A stretch of 64,000 bases of DNA from Vicinamibacterales bacterium. Lineage in GTDB: Bacteria > Acidobacteriota > Vicinamibacteria > Vicinamibacterales > UBA8438. Positions within the stretch are counted from its first letter, which is position 1. Every line of letters starts with the position of its first letter. The notes under the pieces were generated by a model, which worked only from the letters and a program-made list of their open reading frames with translations, did no database searches and was not told the origin of the DNA. Position numbers and translations under genes: made by a program. Shown in pieces: positions 47,445 through 57,114 of the stretch. The stretch covers positions 1 through 64,000 of the forward strand of contig CATQHX010000021.1 in the NCBI GenBank assembly GCA_958296065.1, given 5' to 3'.

Positions 47445-47690
47445 TCATTGTGCGGTGTCGATTCTTTGTTCGGGGGATCCATTCTGGTCAGGATGTCCCG
47501 CACTCCGGACCCGACGATCTCCGCGATCCGTCGGGTGAGAGCTTACCTGCGTGGCCGGATGCAGATGCGACTCCGGCTCATCGATGATTGCCTGGTCGCC
47601 CGGGGCGAGGACATGACGGAGGTACAACGCCAGCGGGGCGAGCTCCGACACCACGGAGGACGCCTGCGCGAGAGGCCGGGCGGTCTTCCA
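47445..47690 (-). pseudogene. remnant of an AAA-family ATPase (ATP-binding end)
   Basis: The minus strand encodes VVSELAPLALYLRHVLAPGD and IIDEPESHLHPATQV, the Walker B and D-loop part of OLD/DUF3696-like AAA ATPases. After HPATQ the reading frame shifts. The expected continuation (ALTRRIAEIVGSGVRDIL) is read in another frame, and the final catalytic His-Ser-Glu segment is missing. The N-terminal Walker A half is absent. No complete copy is present, so it is read as a decayed gene. Confidence 0.7.
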
Positions 47691-47862
47691 TCCGCGCGGA
47701 CGGTCGGCTTGTCGAAAGGACGCTCCTGCCGCTGGTGAAGGCCGTGTTCGTTGCGTCGTCAGAAGCTCGTCGGCGGATGCTTCTGACGCCCGGTGGTCAG
47801 CGGCAGGGTGGGGGCGGGCGCCGCCGCGCAAGGACGGCGCCCCGAACGACCTGCGCAGCGCC

Positions 47863-48813
47863 CTACTGCTGCTTCACGTACTTGTGGAGCTCCGGCCGCA
47901 CCGTGTCGGCGACGAAGATGTCGCCGTTGGGCGCCAGCGTCATGTAGTGCGCTTCGCCGAACTCCCCGAGGCCGCGGCCTGGCTGGCCGTTGCGGCCGAC
48001 CGCCCGGCCGTTCTCGTCGAGCTGGAGGATCTCGCCGGCGAAGCCGCTGACCATGTACATCGTGCCGTCGGAATGGATGTAGAGCCCGCAGGGGAGCCCC
48101 TTGTAGGCCCATTCCTTGACGTAGTCGCCCTCGCTGTCGAAGATCTGGATCCGCCGGTTCTGCCGGTCGGCCACGTAGACCATCCCTTCGGTGTCGACGA
48201 CGACCGAGTGCGGCGTATCGAACTGGCCGGGTCCGGTTCCCTGCTCGCCCCACGACTTCAGCAGCTCGCCCTCGGGGTCGAACTTCAGCACGTGCGGCTC
48301 GCCCTGCCCGTGGCCCACGAGCACGAAGATCTCGCCCTCGAGGCCGATGGCGAGGTCGGTCGGCTCGTTCATCAGCGGCGTGTCGTCGGGATTGATGGTC
48401 AGCAGGACCTCGCCCTCCGGATTCATCTTGCGCACCGTGTCGGCGTTGACGTCGGTGGTCCAGATGTGGCCCTCCGAGTCGATGCGCATGCCGTGCGGCC
48501 GGTCGTACTGGCCCTGTCCCCAGGAGCGTACGAAGGTGCCGTCCGGCTCGAACTCCATCAGGGGGTTCGGGCCCCGGTTGAAGACGAGAATGCGGTTCAT
48601 GGAGGTCCAGCCGACGCTGGACGGCGCACCCATCTCGAGATCGTCCGGAATCTGCAGTCCGTGCGGCACGGGCCGGTATCCGAGATCCGGAGCATCTTCC
48701 ATCTGGGCGGGGTCGGGAGCATCCAGCACCTGAGCCCCGGCGCCGGCGGAGAGGCCGAGCGTGAGCGCGAGGACGGCGGCGAACGTCCAGGAAACGCGGC
48801 GTGCTGGCAACAT
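47863..48813 (-). CDS. secreted NHL-repeat protein
   Basis: 316 residues. Signal peptide (VSWTFAAVLALTLGLSAGAGA) and then six NHL-like blades with recurring PHGMRIDSEGHIWTTDVN, PTDLAIGLEGEIFVLVGHG, PHSVVVDTEGMVYVADRQNR and PCGLYIHSDGTMYMVSG. A beta-propeller of the peptidylamidoglycolate-lyase-like type. It may bind a ligand or act as a lyase, which cannot be told from the sequence. ATG 48813 has GAGGAG 7 bp upstream. Confidence 0.88.
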   Translation of the reverse strand: MLPARRVSWTFAAVLALTLGLSAGAGAQVLDAPDPAQMEDAPDLGYRPVPHGLQIPDDLEMGAPSSVGWTSMNRILVFNRGPNPLMEFEPDGTFVRSWGQGQYDRPHGMRIDSEGHIWTTDVNADTVRKMNPEGEVLLTINPDDTPLMNEPTDLAIGLEGEIFVLVGHGQGEPHVLKFDPEGELLKSWGEQGTGPGQFDTPHSVVVDTEGMVYVADRQNRRIQIFDSEGDYVKEWAYKGLPCGLYIHSDGTMYMVSGFAGEILQLDENGRAVGRNGQPGRGLGEFGEAHYMTLAPNGDIFVADTVRPELHKYVKQQ

Positions 48814-48850
48814 GGCAAACTCCTCGGGAAAAGGCTGTGAAACGGCTCGC

Positions 48851-48859
48851 ATTGTAGCA
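48851..48859 (-). promoter_or_regulatory. extended -10 promoter of the NHL gene
   Basis: TGCTACAAT on the minus strand fits an extended -10. Expected leader of about 30 nt ahead of the ATG at 48813. No clear -35. Confidence 0.55.
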
Positions 48860-48985
48860 CTCCGGCCGCCGCGCGAAGCGACCCGTCGGGTGCGGTTGGA
48901 CCGGGTTTCGCCCGTCTGTTCCCTTGCCCCCTCGACGCCTGGATACTACGCTTCCTCAACTACGCGACAGAACGGGGAGGCCGGG

Positions 48986-50530
<1,545 letters not shown>

Positions 50531-50631
50531 TCGGGGCGTCGGGCGGCCGGGTGCCTGTCCGGCGGGCAGGGATGCTCCGGTCGGCCCGGCGGTGCCTCGT
50601 AGCGCGACAAACGCGGTATTCGTGAGGACAG

Positions 50632-51189
50632 ATGGCGATTCCAGCTCCGCGCTCGCTGATGACGGCCGAGGAACTGTTCGAGCTGCCGGAAGACGGCTAC
50701 CGCTACGAACTCGTTGCCGGAGAATTGGTTCGCATGACTCCCGCAGGTGCCGAGCATGGCGTGGTGACCGCCCGCGTGGGCTACGTGCTCCAGGAGTACG
50801 CCGAGCAACATGGCGGCGTCTGCTGCGGCGCCGAGACGGGGTTCATTCTGCGACGCATGCCGGACATCGTCCGCGCTCCGGATGCCGCCTTCGTCTCGCA
50901 CGAACGCGTTCCGGAGAGCGGCATCCCGAAGTCATTCTGGCCCTTCGCGCCCGATCTCGCAGTGGAAGTTCCATCGCCCAACGACCGTTTCTCCGAAGTG
51001 CACCTCAAGATCGCCGAGTACTTCGCGGCGGGGACACGCCTGGTCTGGATCGTCGAGCCCGCGACCAGGCGCGTACACGTGTACCGATCTCCGCACGACG
51101 TGCAGGTGGTCGAGGAGGATGGCGAGCTGAGCGGCGGTGACGTGCTGTCGGGATTGAAGTGGGCAGTGAAACGGATCTTCCCATCGTGA
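50632..51189 (+). CDS. Uma2 family (DUF820) restriction-endonuclease-fold protein
   Basis: 185 residues. Starts with MTAEELFELPEDGYRYELVAGELVRM, typical of Uma2/DUF820 (PF05685), with the metal/catalytic segment FAPDLAVEVPSPNDR and the conserved AGTRLVWIVEPATRRVHVYR. The fold is PD-(D/E)XK-like. The biological role is not established. These genes proliferate in some genomes, often with accessory DNA. Neighbouring HNH nuclease and AAA genes fit an accessory region. Confidence 0.9.
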   Translation: MAIPAPRSLMTAEELFELPEDGYRYELVAGELVRMTPAGAEHGVVTARVGYVLQEYAEQHGGVCCGAETGFILRRMPDIVRAPDAAFVSHERVPESGIPKSFWPFAPDLAVEVPSPNDRFSEVHLKIAEYFAAGTRLVWIVEPATRRVHVYRSPHDVQVVEEDGELSGGDVLSGLKWAVKRIFPS

Positions 51190-51278
51190 CATAGCCTGCC
51201 GGCGGTCTCTTTGGCGACGTCGCGGCTGGAGTTTTGGCAAGCGCTCATCCGGCCGTCTGCGGGCGAGGAACTCGCGGC

Positions 51279-52187
51279 TCACGCCCGCCGGAAGATCTCG
51301 TAGCGGATCTTCAGGGAGTGCTGGTCGGGCTGCAGCGTCGGCCTCCTGGGCATGCTGATCCGCGTTCCATGCAGAGCCTGGATTCCGTGCACCAGGGTGG
51401 GGCCGTCGGCTTCGTCCAGCAGGTCCGGACGTACCTGCACGACGTAGTCGGGGCGGACGCCGAGAAAGTAACGATCGAAAGCGGCGTGATGGAGCTTGCA
51501 GAGCGCCAAGCCGTTCGTTACCACCGGTTCCCCCTCGTCGGCGTCGGGCACGATGTGCGCCGCGTCGAGCAGTTCCTCGTGCCGGAATCTGCAGAACGCG
51601 CATTGGTGGCGGTACGCATCGAGAACGCGCTCCCGGAACGCGCGCTGGTGGAGGCGCTGACGAACGGCCATCGTCGTGTACTGCCGCCGCGCAGCCTCCG
51701 TGTCGTCACGTGCCGCCCGACGGCGCGTGGACGGCCAAACGTGTCGCGCATCGTCGACCGCAATGGTGAACGTCAACCCGCCACGGTCATCGCCGACGAC
51801 GAATACCGGCCAGGCGGCGACGTACCTGCCCGGAATCACGCCGTGGAAATACACGAGCGGCAGCCGCTCCTGCATCGCGAAGCGTAAGCGCCGGTTTTCC
51901 GGGTGGTCCGGATCCGTGCCTCGGTACCGGTAGCGCAGGAGATCGTTCGGGCCGAAGGCATCGTCATAGGGTCCGTTGGGCGCGGTTGTGATGGACAGCG
52001 GCGCGTCGGACAGCACACGGGGCTTGAAGATACCCTGCGGGCCGAGCAACGGCACGCGGACGCCTCGCAGAGTGAATCCCTCGGCGAGCAGCGTCCGCGG
52101 CAGCACGTCGCCATGGCTTGCGACCTGTGCCTTGAGCCATTCGAACGCGAAGTTGCGAACCGTCTTGTCCGCAGTGCGATCGAACAT
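51279..52187 (-). CDS. HNH endonuclease
   Basis: 302 residues. The C-terminal HNH core is clear: CAFCRFRHEELLDAAHIVPD with NGLALCKLHHAAFD, giving a C-x2-C...C-x2-H zinc knuckle plus the catalytic histidine (AHI) and asparagine/histidine. The N-terminal ~150 residues (FTLRGVRVPLLGPQGIFKPR onward) form a domain that may recognise modified DNA, as in restriction-like HNH proteins. That is inferred. No methyltransferase gene lies beside it. Confidence 0.88.
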   Translation of the reverse strand: MFDRTADKTVRNFAFEWLKAQVASHGDVLPRTLLAEGFTLRGVRVPLLGPQGIFKPRVLSDAPLSITTAPNGPYDDAFGPNDLLRYRYRGTDPDHPENRRLRFAMQERLPLVYFHGVIPGRYVAAWPVFVVGDDRGGLTFTIAVDDARHVWPSTRRRAARDDTEAARRQYTTMAVRQRLHQRAFRERVLDAYRHQCAFCRFRHEELLDAAHIVPDADEGEPVVTNGLALCKLHHAAFDRYFLGVRPDYVVQVRPDLLDEADGPTLVHGIQALHGTRISMPRRPTLQPDQHSLKIRYEIFRRA

Positions 52188-52251
52188 GTCGGAGGTTGAG
52201 CCTGTCGCCGCTCGTTTCCGTGTAGCGTCCCGCCGACGGGGTTGACGGTGG

Positions 52252-53070
52252 TCAGTTCGCGACCGCCAAGGGCTCGAGCCCCGTCTCGGCGATCGTTGAG
52301 GCCGCCGCCTCGGACGCCAGGAAGTCGATGAGTCTCCGCGCGCCGGCGGGGTTTTCGGCGTCCGTCGCGATGCCCGCCGAGAACGTCGTGATTCGCTGGT
52401 ATTCGTCCGGAATCGGACCGACGTACGTGGCGCCTTCTATCGAGAGTATCTCGCTGACCTGTTGAAAGCCGATCTCCAGCTCACCGCGCGCCACGACGGC
52501 GGCGACGCGTTCGCTGACCACCCGCCGGCTCTTCGGCGCGAGCTCCTCCGTCAGACCGAGTCTGGGAAACAGCTCCTCGGACACGTAGGTACCGCTCACG
52601 CTCGCCGAGTAGCCGATGGAGTCAGCCGCCAGCAGCGTCGCCACGAACGCCTCCGGCGTGCCGATGTCCGGGACGGGTGCTCCCTCGCGCACCGCCATGC
52701 CGATGGACGAGCTGGCCAGATCCACCTCGGTGCCCGTCCGGACGAGACCACGCGCGGACAGCACGTTCAGGCCGGCCTGCGACATGATCAGGACATCGAA
52801 ACGTTTACCGCGCTCCAGCCGCGCGGGGATCGAGTCGGGGGCGCCACCGGTCGAAGCGCCGTACGAAGTCACCAGCCTGATGCCGGTCTCTTCCTCGAAC
52901 CTGGGAGCAAGTGCATCGTAGGCAGCGGCCAGACCGCCGGACGTCACCACGGCAACCTCGCTGCCGGCCTGGACTTCGACGGTCGCCGGTGCATTGCCGG
53001 ATGGAGGCGCCCAGGCCGCAACGGGCGTCGCCAGCGCGAGAAGCGCGATGACGAATCGGCGTCTCAGCAT
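52252..53070 (-). CDS. ModA-like substrate-binding protein without ABC partners
   Basis: 272 residues. Signal peptide (FVIALLALATPVAAWA). The mature part matches the ModA/PBP-like II fold: VAVVTSGGLAAAYDALAPRF, GASTGGAPDSIPARLERGKR and VVARGELEIGFQQVSEIL. Such proteins bind molybdate, tungstate or a small anion. No permease or ATPase gene is near, so transport cannot be claimed from this locus. ATG 53070 was chosen as it begins the signal peptide. Confidence 0.85.
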   Translation of the reverse strand: MLRRRFVIALLALATPVAAWAPPSGNAPATVEVQAGSEVAVVTSGGLAAAYDALAPRFEEETGIRLVTSYGASTGGAPDSIPARLERGKRFDVLIMSQAGLNVLSARGLVRTGTEVDLASSSIGMAVREGAPVPDIGTPEAFVATLLAADSIGYSASVSGTYVSEELFPRLGLTEELAPKSRRVVSERVAAVVARGELEIGFQQVSEILSIEGATYVGPIPDEYQRITTFSAGIATDAENPAGARRLIDFLASEAAASTIAETGLEPLAVAN

Positions 53071-53118
53071 GTCGCACGCTCCCGGTCTCCCGATGTGGAT
53101 GCGCACACCGGCCGATTC

Positions 53119-53472
53119 CTATCGGGATACCAACGGGCGGGTCCCTGTGACGACCCGGCGGCTCACTCGCACGCTGGTTCCCTGCTGCAACGGGCGCTTC
53201 TGCGGCGGTCTCGGGCTCACCGGCGTCCACGCGGGGCGCGAGTCGGCCGGCCTCGTTGCCGCCAATTCGATCTCGTCGTCCACGGGTGCCGGCCAGTCGT
53301 CGTTGTCGCCGCGGCTCGTCACGTGGAGCACGTCGTCCTTCGGGAAGTTGGCGATCGGCATGCCGTCGTGGCTGATGCACAACCGGTCGTCCATGGTCGC
53401 GATCTCGTTGCCCTGGACCGTCACCGTCGCGGCCCGGCCACGATCCATGTACTTGATGGTGAAGGTTCTCAT
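53119..53472 (-). CDS. small protein of unknown function
   Basis: 117 residues. Starts MRTFTIKYMDRGRAATVTVQ (beta-rich), with HDGMPIANFPKDDVLHVTSR, then an Arg/Pro-rich tail. RBS AGGAAG 5 bp before ATG 53472. No family recognised and no signal peptide. Confidence 0.6.
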   Translation of the reverse strand: MRTFTIKYMDRGRAATVTVQGNEIATMDDRLCISHDGMPIANFPKDDVLHVTSRGDNDDWPAPVDDEIELAATRPADSRPAWTPVSPRPPQKRPLQQGTSVRVSRRVVTGTRPLVSR

Positions 53473-53948
53473 GCGCTTCCTATGGTCGTGGTGTTCCCGG
53501 TCAGACAGATGGTTCCCTCCCACGAACACCGGCCCAGTACGCCGCCATGGGCCAGTGTGTATATCTGTCGGTCACTAGTGTAACCCTGAATAGGGGGCGG
53601 CCGCGGATGCAGTTCCGCTTCTGCGGGCCGTCACGCCCCGCGTAGTTCACGCCCGACAGCGCTGCGAGTTCGCGCAGAGGTGCCCGCGCACGGTGGGCAA
53701 ACCGTGCGCGGGCTTGAGTTCCTACTGTTGGTCTGCGCCTGGGTCGTACCGACCGCGGTGTACCGCCGGCGGTCGCCCTCCAGTGCTCGGCAACTGTACG
53801 GGGCACTTGCGCGTGAACATCATCGATCTGAACATGGTTTGACCCTTTGGAAGACCGGGCGACCAGAATTGGTCACAGGGTCGGTTGCAACGGAGTGACA
53901 GTCGCGCTGCGGCTGGTCGCCGCTCACGATGCCGTCGCTAATCGGCGA
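53473..53948. other. 476-bp gap with a strong hairpin, no convincing gene
   Basis: No reading frame here resembles a known protein or has a good ribosome-binding site. A short frame at 53680-53898 is rejected. A perfect 12-bp GC-rich hairpin lies at 53682-53713 (stem 53682-53693 with 53702-53713, loop TGGGCAAA). At 53861-53876 there is the semi-palindrome GACCAGAATTGGTCAC, which matches 15 of 16 bases at 58864-58879. Confidence 0.6.
53682..53713 (-). terminator. perfect 12-bp hairpin downstream of the M48 gene
   Basis: Perfect 12-bp stem, 8-nt loop, located 236 bp beyond the M48 stop. No T run follows on either strand, so a classical Rho-independent terminator is not proven. Confidence 0.4.
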
Positions 53949-55574
53949 TCAACGCGATTCCGCGTCGTTGCGGACGCGGATCCACCGGTCGACGTTGCGG
54001 AGATTCAGATCCACGCGTTCGATGCGCTCGATCAGGCCGCGCGCATCGTCGTTGCCGAAGACGGCCGACACCTCGTCGCTGGGGAAGATCTTTTCCGCCG
54101 TGCGCTCCCGCAGCCGGATGCGCTGTCCGCGCACTTGTCTGGCCCTTCCGCCTGCGGTCGCGCTGCCTACCCAGACGTTCAGCGTGTTCACGTTGTCTTC
54201 TTCACCGAGCTCGGCGGTGGTCGACAGGGTGGCGACCACGTCGAGCTCGCGCCGGAAGAGCCGCTGCGCATCGAAACGCAGGGTAGCGACGAGCCGCCCG
54301 TCGTCGTCGACGCCCTGAAACACCTCGTCGTCCGCGAATCCCGCGGTCACCGTTGCTCGCGTCTTCTCGATCCGCTCGCCGATGTGGGGATGACTGGCGA
54401 ACAGGCCGCCGCCGTTACCGAACGGATCGTAGGCGTCGCGGGCGAACTGCAACTTGCGGAATGCGTTCAGCAGCGGTCGGTCACCGATATCGGCTTCGTT
54501 CAGATAGAAGCTCGCGTACAGGTCGGCCTCGCGTTCGCGGTCTCGACCGTACCCGGCCAGGAACAACTGCGACGTGAAGGACGTCATGGCCGCAATGGCA
54601 TCGTCGGCGGCGTTGTCGGTCGCTCCGGACAGCGCGCCGAGTATGCCGGTAACGATGGAGATGTTGCGCGCGTTGCGCCATTGCCGGTAGCTGTGGCGGC
54701 TCTCCACGTGGGCGATCTCGTGCGCGAGAATCGCCGCCAACTCCTCGTCCGTTTCCAGGGATTCGAGCAATCCCCGCGTCACGAACAAGTACCCGGTCGG
54801 CACGGCGAACGCGTTGATGTCGTCCGCGTCCACGACCTGAAAGCGGTAACGGTAGCCCTTCAAGGGAACTGGCCAGCGATCCAGGACGCCGGCGCCGACG
54901 GCCGCTACGCGCTCTTGCTGTGCGGTGTCGACGTACGGGTAGTACGTCGCCCGCACCTGCTGAAGACCGAACATCGCGAGGCTCTTCTCCGTCTCGTAGC
55001 CAGCGACGTCCGGCGTCGGCAGGAAGCAGACGCCGCACCGGGAGTATCCGCTGTCCAGCGCGCTGCGGTCATCCGCGAACAGTTCGCGGTGAGGCGCGGC
55101 AGGCAGGTGGTTCGCTCCCCGGATGTGGAGCGTCCGGCTCCGCCGATTCGCGACATAGCGGTGGAAGTCCGTCGCCGGCGTCGCGACCTCGAAGACCTCG
55201 TCCAGCCAGCGTTCGAACTCCTCCGGAGCGGGTGGGTGGCCGTAGAAGTCGATGCGTCCTCGCCCGAGCCTTGCGCTCTGGAGCTCGAGCTCGATGTGGT
55301 CGCGCTCCGGGTCGGCGTCGACGATCCGGACCGGTTCCGCGACTCGCAGCGGGAACAGACGGTCGCCGCGATGTAGCGCAAATGCGTCGGCGTCGGCACC
55401 GGTGTCGATGTACACCTTGCGCCTGCCTTCGATGGTGGGCCGCAGGATGAGTTGACGCCCCTCGATGGTCCGCTCCAGATCGTTCCAGCGTTGTGCATGG
55501 ACTGCCGGGGCCGAGATCAGCATGACGAGAAACGACGCCGTAGGAGCGAGCGAGACACGTGAGAGTGACGTCAT
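53949..55574 (-). CDS. M48-family zinc metallopeptidase
   Basis: 541 residues. Signal peptide (TASFLVMLISAPAVHA), then a ~200-residue region of unknown function with FYGHPPAPEEFERWLDEVFE and a Cys pair (YSRCGVCFLP). The peptidase domain has the zinc motif HEIAHVESRH and the third ligand Glu in DREREADLYASFYLNEADIG. A C-terminal ~120-residue extension follows. It resembles BepA/LoiP-type periplasmic proteases that control outer-membrane quality. AGGAGA lies upstream of ATG 55574. It follows a beta-barrel gene by 43 bp, so both may share a transcript. Confidence 0.88.
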   Translation of the reverse strand: MTSLSRVSLAPTASFLVMLISAPAVHAQRWNDLERTIEGRQLILRPTIEGRRKVYIDTGADADAFALHRGDRLFPLRVAEPVRIVDADPERDHIELELQSARLGRGRIDFYGHPPAPEEFERWLDEVFEVATPATDFHRYVANRRSRTLHIRGANHLPAAPHRELFADDRSALDSGYSRCGVCFLPTPDVAGYETEKSLAMFGLQQVRATYYPYVDTAQQERVAAVGAGVLDRWPVPLKGYRYRFQVVDADDINAFAVPTGYLFVTRGLLESLETDEELAAILAHEIAHVESRHSYRQWRNARNISIVTGILGALSGATDNAADDAIAAMTSFTSQLFLAGYGRDREREADLYASFYLNEADIGDRPLLNAFRKLQFARDAYDPFGNGGGLFASHPHIGERIEKTRATVTAGFADDEVFQGVDDDGRLVATLRFDAQRLFRRELDVVATLSTTAELGEEDNVNTLNVWVGSATAGGRARQVRGQRIRLRERTAEKIFPSDEVSAVFGNDDARGLIERIERVDLNLRNVDRWIRVRNDAESR

Positions 55575-55617
55575 GGATTGCTTCTCCTGGATAGTCAGTA
55601 GCGGTTGGACCGCACGG

Positions 55618-56133
55618 TCAGAATGTTCGCGACAGTCCGGCGGCGATGCGAAACGTATGGTCGTCGTAGATGGTGCCCTGGTAGTCGACCGCGACGCGGA
55701 TCGCTGCGCGATCCGAGATGGCGAAGTCGATGCCACCGCCTACCTGATCCCCGAAGTCGCTGGTGCCGTTGAGCATTCCCACCCCCGCCACGTACTGGAC
55801 ATAGGGCCGGATGCCGCCCTCCCGCCGCGCGAACCGAAGGCCGGCCATGAAGCGGCTGATCGTGACTGAATCGCTGATGCACCCGAAGAAGCAGACGATC
55901 CGCTCCGCGCCATGCACTGCATTGGCTTCTCCGACGAGCGAGAACCGACCTCGTCCGAGGGCTCTCGATGCCGACACGAACCAGCCGGCGGGGGAGTGGT
56001 TCGTCAACTGATATCCCGCGGCTATGTCGCCGCGGGATGGCTCGGCCCGAGCGGGTGCTGCCGTCCAGACAAGCAGCAACAGGGCGACAACGGCGACAAG
56101 GACTGCGGTTCGATGAAGGGTACTCGTCAACAT
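55618..56133 (-). CDS. outer-membrane beta-barrel protein, small
   Basis: 171 residues. Signal peptide (AVLVAVVALLLLVWTAAPARA). The mature part has alternating polar/hydrophobic strands, for example GWFVSASRALGRGRFSLVGE and RPYVQYVAGVGMLNGTSD, and ends IAAGLSRTF with a terminal Phe, as in OMPs. Probably an 8-stranded barrel, no function assigned. AAAGGAA precedes ATG 56133. Confidence 0.75.
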   Translation of the reverse strand: MLTSTLHRTAVLVAVVALLLLVWTAAPARAEPSRGDIAAGYQLTNHSPAGWFVSASRALGRGRFSLVGEANAVHGAERIVCFFGCISDSVTISRFMAGLRFARREGGIRPYVQYVAGVGMLNGTSDFGDQVGGGIDFAISDRAAIRVAVDYQGTIYDDHTFRIAAGLSRTF

Positions 56134-56234
56134 GGGGATTCCTTTCGGGGCGTGCACGGACCGATGCAGCCGGGTAACAGCGCACCGTCTGTCTTGTCCA
56201 TCAGCCTCGGGCGTTCCAAGCCCGATTCGGAAAT

Positions 56235-56248
56235 TCAGCAGGATTCAG
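56235..56248 (-). promoter_or_regulatory. TCAG-N6-TCAG direct repeat upstream of the beta-barrel gene
   Basis: TCAGCAGGATTCAG, two TCAG units 10 bp apart, 102 bp upstream of ATG 56133. It is the least conserved member of the motif set at 56829, 58249 and 58916. Confidence 0.4.
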
Positions 56249-56276
56249 GCCAGGCCTGACCTTTCTGAAACGGTGG

Positions 56277-56768
56277 TTACGGAGCCAACCGGCGTCGTTC
56301 CTTCAGCATGACGGCCTCAATCCCGAACGAGGCCGACGCTTCCGCAGTGGTCAACCCTTCGTGAGCGTTCAGCACGCGTGGTGCCGAGAGGGTCACTTCC
56401 TCGCCCCGCTTGATCGACAGTCGGTAGTCGGCATCGGCAAGGACGCAACCGACGGAGATCCGATAGGTCTTGTCGGGATACATCCGCAGACTGCCGTGGA
56501 CGAACCGGTCACCGGACTGCAAGCCGCTCGAAGTCGCCAGTCTCACGTCGCTGTCCTCGTCGAAAACGACCACGACGAAGGCGGAGTCGTCCCCATTGAA
56601 GTACACGTCGATGTCATGCTGCCGGGAATCCCCGGCTGGTGTTCCGATCGTGTACAGATAGCCGGTGTCGGATGTAGTGCAGCGCCGGCCGTGACTCTGC
56701 GCTTCGCCAACCCCGGGGATGGCTGCCACCGCCATCAATCCTGCCATCGCCGTGATACATGCGCGCAT
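56277..56768 (-). CDS. secreted protein of unknown function
   Basis: 163 residues. Signal peptide (ACITAMAGLMAVAAIPGVGEA) followed by a compact beta-rich domain, with HDIDVYFNGDDSAFVVVVFD and a probable disulfide pair (RRCTTSDTG and SVGCVLADADY). No family recognised. AGGAGG precedes ATG 56768. A TCAG direct repeat lies 61 bp upstream. Confidence 0.7.
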   Translation of the reverse strand: MRACITAMAGLMAVAAIPGVGEAQSHGRRCTTSDTGYLYTIGTPAGDSRQHDIDVYFNGDDSAFVVVVFDEDSDVRLATSSGLQSGDRFVHGSLRMYPDKTYRISVGCVLADADYRLSIKRGEEVTLSAPRVLNAHEGLTTAEASASFGIEAVMLKERRRLAP

Positions 56769-56828
56769 TGCGTGCCTCCTTCTGGCAACGTGTCGCTGTT
56801 GACCGGAAAGAGGCTAGTCCTTGCCTGT

Positions 56829-56843
56829 GTCAGAACCTGTCAG
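56829..56843 (-). promoter_or_regulatory. TCAG direct repeat upstream of a secreted-protein gene
   Basis: GTCAGAACCTGTCAG: two GTCAG units 10 bp apart, enclosing CAG-AAC-CTG. It differs at one base from the copy at 58916-58930. It lies 61 bp upstream of ATG 56768. Confidence 0.55.
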
Positions 56844-56882
56844 TGCGGGCGCGGATGGGTGCTTCCAACGGATGCGGGCGTC

Positions 56883-56998
56883 CAGCGCCCCCAAAAGCCT
56901 CGCTGGCTCGGCGCTTCGGCCCATCCCCCGCCCCAGGACCTTGCGCCGCAGCACTTCGCTTCGCTGCGTTCTGCGGCGCAAGGTCCTGGACAGCGCAT
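56883..56998 (+). repeat. dispersed hairpin repeat, copy 2
   Basis: Same element as at 3183-3295: an agcgccc start, a partly kept first hairpin, the catcccccgcccc spacer and a second hairpin with a perfect 18-bp stem (56933-56950 with 56972-56989) around a 21-nt loop. Stem bases 56939-56941 (CCT) differ from copy 1 (GTC), and the opposite arm changes to match. Confidence 0.85.
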
Positions 56999-57114
56999 CG
57001 ATTGAGACTCGCGGTCGCCTGGCAGGCTGCGCAGGGAGCTTTGGCCGCCGCCGGGGCGTGGCCGCGTGCGGCGTTCGTTTTCCTTCGCGGGCCGGGATGC
57101 GGGGGCGGGCGCCG

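Noticed and set aside
53680-53898. 72-residue frame in the 53.5-53.9 kb gap
   Set aside because: No ribosome-binding site, no family, and it contains the strong hairpin.
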